Shown piece after piece: positions 51,411-60,985 of a stretch of 64,000 nt of DNA; the first letter of the stretch is position 1, and every line of letters begins with the position of its first letter. Source of the DNA: HXMU1420-13 sp965228545 (GTDB lineage: Bacteria; Bacteroidota; Rhodothermia; Balneolales; Balneolaceae); the NCBI GenBank assembly GCA_965228545.1, contig OZ245822.1, positions 2,914,001 to 2,978,000 of the forward strand, written 5' to 3'. Under the pieces are notes generated by a model that ran no database searches, was not told where the DNA came from, and saw only the letters and a program-made list of their open reading frames with translations. A program made the translations under genes and the position numbers.

Positions 51411-53204
51411 TTACCCTTTAGCAACCGCAGCTTGGTGTGTGGTTTTATTGATGTACAACTGCTGGAAGATAGACAGCACATTGAAAATCAGATAATATAA
51501 ACTCAATCCTGAGGCAAAGTTATTGAACACAAAGAGCAACATGATTGGCAAGAAATACTGCATGATCTTCATTTGCTGGGCCATCGGATTGTTGGCGCCT
51601 CCGGTAGAATTCGCCGCAGAAACTCTACTTTGGAATACCATAGAAACGGTCATTAACAAAACTAGTCCTGCAATCTGATCACCTAAAAATGGAATACTGA
51701 ACGGCAGGCTTATAATATAATCCGGTGCAGAAAGATCGCTTACCCATAGAAACTCTTCTTGTCGAAGTAAGATCGAGTTTTGGAAAAATCTCCATAAAGT
51801 GATCAGAATCGGAAACTGAAGTAACATTGGTAAACAACCGCCAATCGGGTTTACTTTGTTTTTTCGATATAGATCCATCGTTGCTTTTTGCTGCTTCTGT
51901 GGATCGTTCTTGTACTTCTCCTGAATTTCTTTCATTTGTGGCTGAAGCTCGCGCATGGCAGCCATACTTTTGTAACTGCGCACAGTTAGTGGCGAAAGAA
52001 CGAGTTTTACGACCACAGCAAAAATAATTACCAACACTCCGTAATTAGAGATGAAGCCACTAAAGAAATTGAAGAATGGAATTACTGCAAATCGTACAAA
52101 AGGATCGGAGAACCAGCGTAGCCATCCATAGCTAACTTCTACCATATCGAAAGCGTGCTCATCAAAATCTTTGATATCCAGATAGCGCATTGGCCCGATG
52201 TATAAATTCATCGAAACCGTGCCATCCGAAGGAATATCAGCCGTTACAGTGCTGGTATAGCGATGGCGCGTAGTTTGTTCATCAACCTCGCCGGTAATTT
52301 GCCCGCTCAGGTAAGCACCTTCAGTATCGGTTACCGGCTTAATAATTTGTGAGAAGAATTTGGTTTTTGTAGCTACCCAATCGATGTTACCATTTACATT
52401 GAACTCCTGGTAGCCATCATTTTCTTCGAAATCAGTAACTTTAAGCTGTTCCAGTTCCCCACCTGCATATAAATAAGAAGTAGTTGCCAAGGCTTCCTGT
52501 ACTCGATCTTTTTCCGTAAATCGCAGCCTTGAGTTGAACCCAAAATCAACGGCTCTACCAATAATGTATTCACGAACGCCAACGAATCGGATGTCGAGGT
52601 CGATTTCATATTTCCCACCGTAAAGGGTGTAGGTGTAGATCATCTGTCGGCCATCACCTAATTCTAATGCATAAGAAAGTTCCTCAACTTCACCCTCTTC
52701 CAGAAAAACCGAAGTCCCCGAGGTTAGCTGAGTAAACAGTAATGTATTGGTATCAACGTTATAATTTTCGGTGGTTAAGAACCCGGTGTTATAGGCAGAT
52801 CGAGTGGTGTCACCAATCATTTGGATAGGTTGACCGGCCCAGGTCTTGTGATCTTTAAGCGTAAATTTTGAGGGTCCTGCCCCAAGATTTGTGAATACCG
52901 CTGTATAGCGTGGAGTTTCAACAACAAACTCTGTTTGAATAGAATCTTGGTTGGATGAGAATATCCCTGCTTGTCGGGGAGCTTCATCTTCATCACGTGT
53001 TGTAAAAGAGGGCTGCCGTGCTTGTTGGGTTTGTTCGGTTACTTCCGGAATCTCTTCAACTTGTTCAAGTGCATTTAAGCTATCCTGAGCTGCTTGTTGC
53101 CTGCGTTGCTCTGCGATTTCTTCTTCGCTTGGCAGGGTGAAGTAAAACCAACCCAGCATGAGTACAAAAATGAGAGAAAAGCCAATTACTGTATTCTTAT
53201 CCAA
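51411..53204 (-). CDS. yidC: Membrane protein insertase YidC
   Basis: YidC inserts and folds inner-membrane proteins, with or without the Sec translocon. The 597-aa Gram-negative form starts with an anchor helix (NTVIGFSLIFVLMLGWFYF) and a large periplasmic domain (about 60-350). The conserved five-helix core follows from about 370 to 590, with NYGVLVIIFAVVVKLVLSPL, RSYKSMAAMRELQPQMKEIQ and NPIGGCLPMLLQFPILITLW. The hydrophilic groove residue is Lys in VVKLVLSPL, where E. coli has Arg; I believe this is usual in this phylum. It is the last gene of rpmH-rnpA-yidC, 4 bp after rnpA. Confidence 0.96.
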   Translation of the reverse strand: MDKNTVIGFSLIFVLMLGWFYFTLPSEEEIAEQRRQQAAQDSLNALEQVEEIPEVTEQTQQARQPSFTTRDEDEAPRQAGIFSSNQDSIQTEFVVETPRYTAVFTNLGAGPSKFTLKDHKTWAGQPIQMIGDTTRSAYNTGFLTTENYNVDTNTLLFTQLTSGTSVFLEEGEVEELSYALELGDGRQMIYTYTLYGGKYEIDLDIRFVGVREYIIGRAVDFGFNSRLRFTEKDRVQEALATTSYLYAGGELEQLKVTDFEENDGYQEFNVNGNIDWVATKTKFFSQIIKPVTDTEGAYLSGQITGEVDEQTTRHRYTSTVTADIPSDGTVSMNLYIGPMRYLDIKDFDEHAFDMVEVSYGWLRWFSDPFVRFAVIPFFNFFSGFISNYGVLVIIFAVVVKLVLSPLTVRSYKSMAAMRELQPQMKEIQEKYKNDPQKQQKATMDLYRKNKVNPIGGCLPMLLQFPILITLWRFFQNSILLRQEEFLWVSDLSAPDYIISLPFSIPFLGDQIAGLVLLMTVSMVFQSRVSAANSTGGANNPMAQQMKIMQYFLPIMLLFVFNNFASGLSLYYLIFNVLSIFQQLYINKTTHQAAVAKG

Positions 53205-53208
53205 TGAT

Positions 53209-53640
53209 CTACGTTTTTAAAATTGGGTGTTCGGCAAGGCGGTTACGCAGTTTAGTAAGCAGAGTTACTAGTTCGTTTTGCATCGTTTGGAAATCGATTT
53301 CGGAAGTACGTGCAATTATTCCAACATGGAGAAGCACGGAGGCGCCTTGTACAGGTTCTAATATTTCCTGATTAAGTCGGAATGATTCTCGCATCAGGCG
53401 CTTTATTCGATTTCGTTGTACCGCAGAACCTATCTTTTTAGGGGAGATAAATGCGATTTTAAATTCAGGTGAATTGCTTTCGGCAATTCGGTATCTGAGA
53501 AAAATGGAGGCAGAAGACAGTGATGTTGAGTTCGAAAACAGACTCTTGAAATTTGTTCTGCCTCGCAGAATTCTAGACTTAGGGAGGGTAAATCTGCGAG
53601 GAGACGGAGCAGTTAAATTACTTTGCTCCTTTTTTCTCAT
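53209..53640 (-). CDS. rnpA: Ribonuclease P protein component
   Basis: RnpA is the protein subunit that assists RNase P RNA in maturing tRNA 5' ends. The 143-aa protein shows FISPKKIGSAVQRNRIKRLMRESFR (positions ~64-88), the RNR RNA-binding motif. It is somewhat long at the N-terminus. Its start codon lies inside rpmH: the first 23 bases overlap the last codons of the L34 gene in another frame. The spacing and order rpmH-rnpA-yidC match the conserved bacterial cluster; yidD is absent between rnpA and yidC. Confidence 0.93.
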   Translation of the reverse strand: MRKKEQSNLTAPSPRRFTLPKSRILRGRTNFKSLFSNSTSLSSASIFLRYRIAESNSPEFKIAFISPKKIGSAVQRNRIKRLMRESFRLNQEILEPVQGASVLLHVGIIARTSEIDFQTMQNELVTLLTKLRNRLAEHPILKT

Positions 53641-53776
53641 CGCTTACAGTTAATTTATGACGGCCTTTCGCACGGCGACCGGCAATTACATTGCGTCCGT
53701 TTTTGGTGGACATGCGCTTACGGAATCCGTGCTTGTTCGTGCGCTTCTTATTACTAGGTTGAAATGTACGTTTCAT
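53618..53776 (-). CDS. rpmH: 50S ribosomal protein L34
   Basis: This 52-aa basic protein is ribosomal protein L34 of the large subunit. It reads MKRTFQPSNKKRTNKHGF, then RKRMSTKNGRNV and AGRRAKGRHKLTVSDEKKGAK, the standard L34 sequence with a short C-terminal extension. It is too short for ordinary ORF cut-offs. Its stop (TAA at 53618-53620) lies inside rnpA, overlapping by 23 bp. It opens the rpmH-rnpA-yidC unit, divergent from the DUF7282 lipoprotein gene. Confidence 0.96.
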   Translation of the reverse strand: MKRTFQPSNKKRTNKHGFRKRMSTKNGRNVIAGRRAKGRHKLTVSDEKKGAK

Positions 53777-53817
53777 GAATCAGGATGTTTATGTCAATTT
53801 CGTAATCCAAAAGACTC

Positions 53818-53825
53818 CAAATATA
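53818..53825 (-). promoter_or_regulatory. TAnnTTTG-type -7 box before rpmH
   Basis: On the minus strand this reads TATATTTG, a match to the Bacteroidota -7 consensus, 41 bp upstream of the rpmH start. It is a plausible promoter for the rpmH-rnpA-yidC unit. A distinct -33 element was not found. Confidence 0.45.
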
Positions 53826-53964
53826 AGCAGAATTTCATTCAATTTGCACATTAATTAATCGGAAAAATTAGCACCTCCCAAATCATTTCAATTCAAGGCA
53901 ATCTGATTGCTGCTAAGCCTCGTACTAATAAGTGAAACAAGAATTGAAATTTAAATTATTAAAA

Positions 53965-55473
53965 ATGAAATCGATTAATAAAAAACTATTCACAATGCTG
54001 GTTGCAATGTCTATGGCATTTACTGCATGCGAGGATAATTCAACCGGTGGAAACATAGAAGAACCTCCCGTAACTCCTGAAGTTATGGCAAGCAATCAGG
54101 GAACAGTTGGGGGAAATCAAGTAACTATTGAAACTGTTACAGCTGTACAAGATGGCTGGATTGTTATACATCGCTCTAACGCAACCAACGATGGTCCTCA
54201 AGTACCCGAAATTATTGGTAAAACAATGGTTGATGCCGGAGAAAACAGTAATGTAATGATTCAACTCGAAGAAGGAGTTTCGAATCAAGAAACGCTTTGG
54301 GCAATGCTACATATTGATACCGGAACCATCGGCGAATATGAGTTTGACGGCCAAAATGGATTTGACGGTCCTGTAACGGTGAATGAAAACATTGTTATGT
54401 CTTCGTTCAGCATTACACAAACCAATCCGGAGATTATGGTTCAAAATCAGGTTAATAAAGGAAACATTTTCACTTTAGATGTAAACGCTGCTGAAGCCGG
54501 TTGGATCGTAATTCATGCTTCAAACGCAGATAATACAGGCCCGCAGATTCCTGAAATTATCGGAAAAACAGCCATTAATGCGGGAATGAATGAGAATGTA
54601 GAAATATCGGTAGAAGGTGAAATTTCTGCAGGTGATATGCTATATCCTATGATGCATTTTGATACCGGAACGATAGGCGACTATGAGTTTGACGGCCAAA
54701 ATGGATTCGATGGCCCTGTACTTGACGGACAAGAAATAGTTGTAACGTCATTTACGGTTCTCGAAAACAGTTCTACTTTACAAGCAAACGATCAAACGGT
54801 AGAGAATAACTCTATTACTGTAGATGTAGAATCTGATACTGACGGATGGGTGGTTGTTCATCGCTCAAATGCTACTAACGACGGCCCGCAAGTTCCCGAG
54901 ATCATCGGTAAAGCGCCAATTACTGCCGGAATGAACAACGACGTACAAATCATATTTAATGATGGCGAAATTGTTGAAGACGGCGAAACACTTTGGCCAA
55001 TGGTTCACTACGATACCGGCGAAAAAGGAACCTACGAGTTTGACGGCGTTGGAATTCATGATCAACCGGTAATTACTGCCAATGGTGTGCTTATGACGTC
55101 AATTCTGGTGATGGGCTCAACCTCGTCAGTAATGGCGAACGATCAGGCAGCAACTGATAACATGGTAAGCATCGCCGAAGCCATGATGAAGGAAGATGGA
55201 TTTGTGGTATTACACCGCGATAACGGAAACGAAGCTCCGGTTGTACCGGCAAGTATTGGTAAAGCAAAACTATTTCTCGGAAATAATTCCAACGTACAGA
55301 TAATGCTGGATGAGGGCGAAACCCTGCAAGCCGGTGATAAAGTATGGGCAATGCTCCATATTGATAACGGAACTACCGGGATGTATGAATTTGATGGATC
55401 TGCAGAATCCAACGATCCACCCGTATTCGACGAGTCAAACAACATTGTAATGATTCAGTTTACTATTCAGTAA
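53965..55473 (+). CDS. Lipoprotein with four DUF7282-type repeats
   Basis: I chose the ATG at 53965, giving 502 aa with a lipoprotein signal (lipobox AFTAC at about 18-22); a GTG at 53932 would add eleven residues. Four similar domains of about 115 residues follow. Each has a core I/V-VIHRSNATNDGPQVPEIIG (the second reads IVIHASNADNTGPQIPEIIG and the fourth VVLHRDNGNEAPVVPASIG), then LDE-rich strands, M-H-D/I-DTGT and a YEFDG motif. This matches DUF7282, a beta-sandwich family frequent in haloarchaea and salt-tolerant bacteria, with no known function. It is probably surface exposed. Confidence 0.72.
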   Translation: MKSINKKLFTMLVAMSMAFTACEDNSTGGNIEEPPVTPEVMASNQGTVGGNQVTIETVTAVQDGWIVIHRSNATNDGPQVPEIIGKTMVDAGENSNVMIQLEEGVSNQETLWAMLHIDTGTIGEYEFDGQNGFDGPVTVNENIVMSSFSITQTNPEIMVQNQVNKGNIFTLDVNAAEAGWIVIHASNADNTGPQIPEIIGKTAINAGMNENVEISVEGEISAGDMLYPMMHFDTGTIGDYEFDGQNGFDGPVLDGQEIVVTSFTVLENSSTLQANDQTVENNSITVDVESDTDGWVVVHRSNATNDGPQVPEIIGKAPITAGMNNDVQIIFNDGEIVEDGETLWPMVHYDTGEKGTYEFDGVGIHDQPVITANGVLMTSILVMGSTSSVMANDQAATDNMVSIAEAMMKEDGFVVLHRDNGNEAPVVPASIGKAKLFLGNNSNVQIMLDEGETLQAGDKVWAMLHIDNGTTGMYEFDGSAESNDPPVFDESNNIVMIQFTIQ

Positions 55474-55500
55474 CAACACTGACTAGTAAATGTCCTAGAA

Positions 55501-55534
55501 CCTGCATCGGAAGATCTCCGGTGTGGGTTTTTTT
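55501..55534 (+). terminator. Rho-independent terminator after the DUF7282 gene
   Basis: An 11-bp stem (55501-55511 with 55517-55527, including G-U pairs) around the loop AGATC is followed by seven T to 55534. It lies 27 bp after the stop at 55473 and touches the end of the convergent desaturase-like gene. Confidence 0.7.
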
Positions 55535-56354
55535 ATTTCTTATGGAATGGCATTTTGAAGAGGTCTTTAACTTCTTGCTCTTTTTCAGGTGGATATTCTT
55601 CCAGACCGAAACTGAAATGTTTAAAATCGGTGCGCACTCTTAACGTGCGAAAAAGCCCATCCCAAAATGTGAAAATGGTGCCGAAGTTTGAGTCGGTTTC
55701 GGGTTGCCAATTAGAATGATGAACTTTATGTATGGATGGAGTTACGATCACACGCCGAAGTAAACGATCTACTTTTTTGGGGATTTGAATGTTTGCATGA
55801 TGAAACTGAATGACAGCAATAGCGATAATTTCATACACTAACAATTCCCACAAATGCATGCCAAGTAGTAATAAAACTCCTATTCGAAATGCAGAAGAAA
55901 ACACAATTTCACCGATGTGAAATCGAGTAGAAGTAGAAACATCCATAAAAGGATCTGCGTGGTGAACTTTATGAAATCGCCAGAAAAACGGAATTTTGTG
56001 ATTGATCACATGCCACAGATACATCCACAAATCAAAGAGGAGAAGCACACCTAAAAGTCGTATCCAGGCCGGAAGGTTGGTAGCGAAAGAATCAAGCCAG
56101 TTAAAGAGTCCGAAATTATGTTCATTGGCCCAAACTGTTGCCCAAAGCCACAATCCACTGAATAGTGTTACGATGACAATCGCATTAACTACTCCAAGCA
56201 CCAGATTACGAGCAAAATGCTTGGTGCGTTTATTCTTTTTCTGTTGATAGAAATCGAGGAATGGATGCAAACTTTCGTACACACCTAGTACGATAAGGCC
56301 CGCTAAAGAAACGATCACTTGGGTACCAGATAATAAATCAACTACAGCTTGCAT
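55533..56354 (-). CDS. Sterol desaturase / fatty acid hydroxylase family membrane enzyme
   Basis: This is a 273-aa integral membrane di-iron oxygenase of the fatty acid hydroxylase superfamily (PF04116 type). Histidine boxes are visible: HVINH (HX3H) near residue 117, RFHKVHH near 133-139, HFHHANI-like QFHHANIQIP, and PSIHKVHHS near 222-230. Hydrophobic helices lie at about 10-30, 48-70, 95-115 and 160-180. Family members hydroxylate or desaturate sterols, fatty acids or carotenoids; the specific substrate is unknown. It is convergent with the DUF7282 gene. Confidence 0.86.
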   Translation of the reverse strand: MQAVVDLLSGTQVIVSLAGLIVLGVYESLHPFLDFYQQKKNKRTKHFARNLVLGVVNAIVIVTLFSGLWLWATVWANEHNFGLFNWLDSFATNLPAWIRLLGVLLLFDLWMYLWHVINHKIPFFWRFHKVHHADPFMDVSTSTRFHIGEIVFSSAFRIGVLLLLGMHLWELLVYEIIAIAVIQFHHANIQIPKKVDRLLRRVIVTPSIHKVHHSNWQPETDSNFGTIFTFWDGLFRTLRVRTDFKHFSFGLEEYPPEKEQEVKDLFKMPFHKK

Positions 56355-56527
56355 CAGAAAAAAAGGTTTTGAATAAGCTAATCAGCACTGTCTGATTCCT
56401 ACAACTTGTAATAATAAGTAGTTCCTATATAGGTGATTGGGTACATCTAATCGACTTACGGAACAAATTAGGCAGTAATCGCCTTTATATAAGTGAAGTT
56501 GAATAAAAACAGCAGTTAAAATACATT

Positions 56528-57094
56528 ATGAGTAACGATAAATTAAGAGATTACACTACAGAATTATTTAATTACAATAAACATCTATTAAGTGCGGTAA
56601 GGTCGCAGAAAAGTTCAGATGTTATTAAAAATACAAAAGCAATAAGCTTATTAAACGACATCGATATTTCGTTAACCAATCAATTAAACACCTTAGAGAG
56701 TTTTGATGGCTTATTGAATGAATCCAAGATGGATCAATTCAAAGAAAACGCAGCACGCGTACTCGGCACCATTGCGGGAAGCATCGGAACCATCCGCGAA
56801 GATGCAGTCTCCAAAATTATGAGAGATAACTATACAGCATTAAGCATGACAGCAAGCGGATACACGATGCTAAATACGTTAGCCATCGAAAGTAAACACG
56901 ATGAACTAGCAAATTTCGCAGCAGACAGTTTAGAACGTATGGCACAACTAATTACAGAAACAAGTAAAGTGTTACCGTTTGTAGTAGCAGACGAACTAAC
57001 AGATGACATGGAAGAAGCAAACCGTATTGGTGAGCAATCGATGAAAGAAACACAACTGGCATGGAAGCCTGAACATTTGTTTGAAGGCGAATAA
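56528..57094 (+). CDS. Alpha-helical hypothetical protein upstream of secA
   Basis: This 188-aa soluble protein is almost entirely helical. Long amphipathic segments (LLSAVRSQKSSDVIKNTKAISLLNDIDISLTNQL, split here by family-unknown turns) suggest a four-helix bundle such as the ferritin-like fold, but the metal-ligand ExxH pattern is not evident. Codon choice is notably rich in A/T-ending codons (TTA, ACA, GCA, AGC runs), compared with its neighbours. It ends in a strong terminator (57128-57152). The function is unknown. Confidence 0.5.
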   Translation: MSNDKLRDYTTELFNYNKHLLSAVRSQKSSDVIKNTKAISLLNDIDISLTNQLNTLESFDGLLNESKMDQFKENAARVLGTIAGSIGTIREDAVSKIMRDNYTALSMTASGYTMLNTLAIESKHDELANFAADSLERMAQLITETSKVLPFVVADELTDDMEEANRIGEQSMKETQLAWKPEHLFEGE

Positions 57095-57127
57095 TACTAT
57101 GATCACCAAATATCAAATTTGGCCACG

Positions 57128-57152
57128 CCCCGGTTTACGCCGGGGTTTTTTT
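57128..57152 (+). terminator. Strong rho-independent terminator
   Basis: CCCCGG at 57128-57133 pairs with CCGGGG at 57140-57145 around TTTACG, followed by seven T. The stem is GC-rich and the T run clear. It ends the transcript of the helical gene at 57094, before secA. Confidence 0.85.
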
Positions 57153-57286
57153 ATGTGTTAACAATCTGTCAGCGCAAGAAAATTGGCTCAATATTTGTCA
57201 AAACAATGCAGAACAGTTGAACCACCTATGGTTAAAGGTTAACTTTAAGGCTGTTTGAATAAATAATATCCACTCCAAGCGAGATT

Positions 57287-60200
57287 ATGCTAGATAAAGT
57301 AGGAAAGCTGATCACTAAAGTGTTCGGCTCAAAAAGCGAAAAAGACATTAAATCCATCCAGCCGATTGTAGATAAAATAAAAGCTTACGGCCCCGAGATG
57401 GAGAAGCTGAGCGATCAAGAGTTAAAAGAAAGAACGGAAGGCTTCAGAAAAAAAATTCAGGATGCTACCGCTGATGTTCGGGCTCAGATTGAAGAGACCA
57501 AAAAGCAACTTGATAACATTGAGGAATCCAATCCTACCGAAAACCGAAGACTTGCTGAATTACTAGATGAATTGGAACAGCAAGAATTGGACATCATCGA
57601 AGATGTACTTAATGACATTTTGCCCGAGGCTTATGCGGTGCTTAAAGATACCTGCCGCCGATTTGTCGGGAAGACCTGGAAGGTAGCCGGCGATGAAATT
57701 ACTTGGAACATGATTCCATACGATGTGCAGCTGGTTGGTGCAATTGTGCTGCATCAGGGGAAAATCGCAGAGATGAAAACCGGAGAGGGTAAAACGCTGG
57801 TAGCTATTTTTCCGGCGTATTTGAACTCCCTATCCGGTAAAGGTGTGCACGTAATTACGGTAAACAATTATCTGGCGAAACGTGATGCCGAGTGGAACGA
57901 GCCGATCTTTAATTTCCACGGGATTCAAGTAGCATGTATCGACAATTATGAGCCTAATACCGAAGCTCGTCGAAAAGCATATCGCGCCGATATAACCTAT
58001 GGAACCAACAACGAATTTGGCTTCGATTACCTGCGCGATAACATGGTGGTGGGCAAAGAGCAGCTGGTACAACACGAGCACAACTACACCATAATTGATG
58101 AGGTAGATTCTATTTTGATTGATGAGGCCCGTACACCACTCATCATTTCCGGACCGGTTCCTAATGATAACAAGTCGGATAAATACATCGACATGAAGCC
58201 TCGAATTGAGGCCTTGGTGAATGCTCAGAAAAAACTGGTTTCAAATTTGGTTGCCGAAGCCCAAAAACACTTGGATGAGGGCAATGAGGAAGAAGCAGGG
58301 TTAGCTCTATTCCGAGTACAACGTGGTTTTCCTAAAAATTCCCGGTTCCGCAAGATGCTACAGGAGCCGACCATTCAGAAAATGATCCAAAAAACGGAAT
58401 CGTTTTATTTGGCTGATAACGCCAAGAACATGCCGATTGTGGATGAGTACCTATACTACTCGGTGGATATGAAAATGAACTCCATCGAAATGACGGAGAA
58501 AGGTCGCGAGTTCGTAACCAAAAAAGGGGAAGATCCCGATTTCTTCGTAATCCCGGATTTAGGTTCCGAAACTGCAACACTAGAAAAAGAAATCGAGTTG
58601 CTGGAGTCATCGAAAATCGCCGAAATCGAAAATAATTCAGAATTCAGTGACGATTATAAAGAGAAAAAGATTGCTGAAGCGAAAATGGAAGTTCAGCAGG
58701 AAAGAGAGCGAAAATTCAGTGAACTGCATCGCTTATTTGCAGAACGTGGAGATCGTATTCATACCGTAAATCAGCTGTTAAAAGCCTATACCAACTTTGC
58801 GAAAGAAGAAGAATACATCGTACAAGATGGTAAGGTTCAAATTGTGGATGAGCACACCGGCCGTGTACTTTCCGGTCGCCGTTATTCCGATGGATTGCAT
58901 CAGGCGATTGAAGCCAAAGAGAATGTAAAGGTAGAAGCATCTACCCAAACCTACGCCACCATCACGCTGCAGAATTACTTCCGGATGTACAACAAGCTTT
59001 CGGGTATGACCGGAACTGCGGAAACGGAAGAAGGCGAATTCAACGAGATTTATGAGTTGGACGTAGTAGTTATTCCAACCAATCGCCCCATTCAGCGGGA
59101 TGATAAAGAAGACTTGGTGTTTAAAACCAAGCGCGAAAAATTCAATGCTGCAATCGACACGATTCGGGAATACCACGAAAAAGGGCAACCTGTTTTGGTA
59201 GGTACAACCAGCGTGGATGTTTCGGAAACCATGAGCCGAATGTTGAAGCGGGCCGGAATTCCTCACAACGTGTTAAACGCAAAGCAACACGCCAGCGAGA
59301 GCGAAATTGTGAAGCAAGCGGGGCAGCCCGGCGCCGTAACGGTAGCAACCAATATGGCTGGTCGTGGTACCGATATTAAGCTGGCTCCCGAAGTGAAAGA
59401 GAATGGCGGTTTAGCCATTTTAGGAACCGAACGCCATGAATCTCGCCGAATTGATCTTCAGCTTCGTGGTCGATCCGGTCGTCAGGGAGATCCGGGTGAG
59501 TCGCAGTTTTATGTGTCGCTGGAAGATAAGCTGATGGCTCTGTTTATGAGTGATCGTGTAGCCGGAGTGATGGATAAACTGAGTTTTGAAGAAGGCGAGG
59601 TGATCACCCATCCTTGGATTACCAAGTCGTTGGAAAGAGCGCAATCAAAGGTAGAGCAGAATAACTTTAGCATCAGAAAGCGACAGCTGGAATATGATGA
59701 CGTGTTGAACAATCAGCGTAATGTGATTTACGCTCGACGTAAGCATGCTTTGTTGGGGGATCAGCTTCGGACTGATATTCTTGGGATGCTTGAAGAGTTA
59801 ATCGAGTCTATTGTTTACGAGCATGTTGCTGCCGGCGATTATGAAGGTCTTCACAAAGAAATCCTGCGTCAGCTTGCCGTTGATGTAGAATTTGATGCTG
59901 TAGAATGGCGCAAGAAAGATGAATCTGAACTCACTGAGATGATCATCGATCGTGCATTGGATGTGTACAAGCGCAAAGAAGATTTAATGGCGAAGCCGTT
60001 GTACGAAGTGATGAAGCGGATTTCGGAAGCCGATCCGGAGCGTCGCCCAAGCAAAGTTCAGATTGTATTTACAGATGGAATTCGCAGAATGCGCGTGGTG
60101 GTTGATGTGGAAGCCGCACTCGAAAACGAAGGCCGTGAAGTAGCCCGTGCCTTAGAGCGTGCAGCGGTACTTTCTGTGATCGATGATAAATGGATGCAGC

Positions 60201-60673
60201 ATTTACGCGAATTGGATTCGGTAAAAGAAGGGATCGGACTTCGTTCGTTTGCGCAGAAAAACCCATTATTGGAATACAAAAAGGAAGCCTTCGATATGTT
60301 CAAGCAATTGCTGGATATGATCAATCAAGAGGCTATTTCTTTGATTTGGAAATCCTTCCCTGAAGCGCAGGCAAACAACGGCGAATTGCAACAGGCGCAG
60401 CAGGAAAAATCGAAATACGATACCTCCCGAATGACCGCCACCCAAGCCGATGCAACCGGAATGGGACTTCAAGCAGGTGGAACCGATGCTACGCCTAAAC
60501 AAAACCCAATGGGACCGAACGTGAAACGTAAACCGGTGGAAGTAGCAGCCGAGCCCGGTCGAAACGATCAAGTTACCATTCAGAATATGAACACCGGTGA
60601 AACTAAGCAGATCAAGTGGAAACACGCCAAGCGCTTGGTAGATCAGGAAGGCTGGGTGCTGGTGGAAAACTGA
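57287..60673 (+). CDS. secA: Preprotein translocase ATPase SecA
   Basis: SecA drives Sec-dependent export by threading unfolded proteins through SecYEG. The protein is 1128 aa, longer than E. coli SecA (901) and normal for this phylum, with an N-terminal extension and an insert at about residues 295-470. Motifs are MKTGEGKT (Walker A, 163-170), TYGTNNEFGFDYLRDNM (238-253), DEVD at 271-274, GMTGTAETEEGEF, TNMAGRGTDIKL and QLRGRSGRQGDPGES. The C-terminal CxCxSG zinc motif of proteobacterial SecA is absent, replaced by NMNTGETKQIKWKHAKRLV. It is a single gene with its own leader. Confidence 0.97.
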   Translation: MLDKVGKLITKVFGSKSEKDIKSIQPIVDKIKAYGPEMEKLSDQELKERTEGFRKKIQDATADVRAQIEETKKQLDNIEESNPTENRRLAELLDELEQQELDIIEDVLNDILPEAYAVLKDTCRRFVGKTWKVAGDEITWNMIPYDVQLVGAIVLHQGKIAEMKTGEGKTLVAIFPAYLNSLSGKGVHVITVNNYLAKRDAEWNEPIFNFHGIQVACIDNYEPNTEARRKAYRADITYGTNNEFGFDYLRDNMVVGKEQLVQHEHNYTIIDEVDSILIDEARTPLIISGPVPNDNKSDKYIDMKPRIEALVNAQKKLVSNLVAEAQKHLDEGNEEEAGLALFRVQRGFPKNSRFRKMLQEPTIQKMIQKTESFYLADNAKNMPIVDEYLYYSVDMKMNSIEMTEKGREFVTKKGEDPDFFVIPDLGSETATLEKEIELLESSKIAEIENNSEFSDDYKEKKIAEAKMEVQQERERKFSELHRLFAERGDRIHTVNQLLKAYTNFAKEEEYIVQDGKVQIVDEHTGRVLSGRRYSDGLHQAIEAKENVKVEASTQTYATITLQNYFRMYNKLSGMTGTAETEEGEFNEIYELDVVVIPTNRPIQRDDKEDLVFKTKREKFNAAIDTIREYHEKGQPVLVGTTSVDVSETMSRMLKRAGIPHNVLNAKQHASESEIVKQAGQPGAVTVATNMAGRGTDIKLAPEVKENGGLAILGTERHESRRIDLQLRGRSGRQGDPGESQFYVSLEDKLMALFMSDRVAGVMDKLSFEEGEVITHPWITKSLERAQSKVEQNNFSIRKRQLEYDDVLNNQRNVIYARRKHALLGDQLRTDILGMLEELIESIVYEHVAAGDYEGLHKEILRQLAVDVEFDAVEWRKKDESELTEMIIDRALDVYKRKEDLMAKPLYEVMKRISEADPERRPSKVQIVFTDGIRRMRVVVDVEAALENEGREVARALERAAVLSVIDDKWMQHLRELDSVKEGIGLRSFAQKNPLLEYKKEAFDMFKQLLDMINQEAISLIWKSFPEAQANNGELQQAQQEKSKYDTSRMTATQADATGMGLQAGGTDATPKQNPMGPNVKRKPVEVAAEPGRNDQVTIQNMNTGETKQIKWKHAKRLVDQEGWVLVEN

Positions 60674-60858
60674 AGAATTACGAAATACGAATTCTGAGTT
60701 TAGAATTACGAATTGAATTGAGGTGAGTGCTGAAAAGTGCTCACCTTTTTTGTTGATGGGAGGATGTTGAAAAAACATTCTCACTACTCATTACTCATTA
60801 CTCGTTACATAGCGGAGCTATGTAACGCTCACAAGAGGCTCTGCCTCTAAATAATATA
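60674..60858. repeat. Intergenic repeat patch with paired palindromes
   Basis: The gap after secA starts with AATTACGAA-type words (60675-60720), then has two perfect palindromes: an 11-bp stem around GGA at 60803-60827 (CGTTACATAGC and its complement) and AGAGGC-TCT-GCCTCT at 60834-60848. They are REP-like in form and sit next to a RAYT remnant. No ORF is supported here. Confidence 0.65.
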
Positions 60859-60975
60859 TTATCCGCTAAATAACGTAATTGGTATCACCGCCTTCAAACC
60901 AAGATAATTTCTAGCGGAAGAACACCGCCAATCTTCGGGTTTGTCAATAAAACCGGCTACCACAGGATTATTGTG
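60859..60975 (-). pseudogene. C-terminal remnant of a RAYT-type Y1 transposase
   Basis: The frame to the stop at 60859 contains HNNPVVAGFIDKPEDWRCS followed by SARNYLGLKAV, which is the end of a REP-associated tyrosine transposase. It matches the intact RAYT at 61152-61700 (HYNPVVAGYVESPEHWMYS, SARNYYGK). The homology begins abruptly at 60975, immediately next to a REP palindrome (60986-61005). The HUH motif and the rest of the domain are missing. A formally open frame extends to 61095 through the palindromes, but I do not think that part is coding. Confidence 0.8.
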
Positions 60976-60985
60976 CCCAAAACTA

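Noticed and set aside
53618..53964. Chromosomal origin near rpmH-rnpA-yidC
   Set aside because: No dnaA gene and no cluster of DnaA boxes (TTATCCACA) are visible in the surrounding gap.
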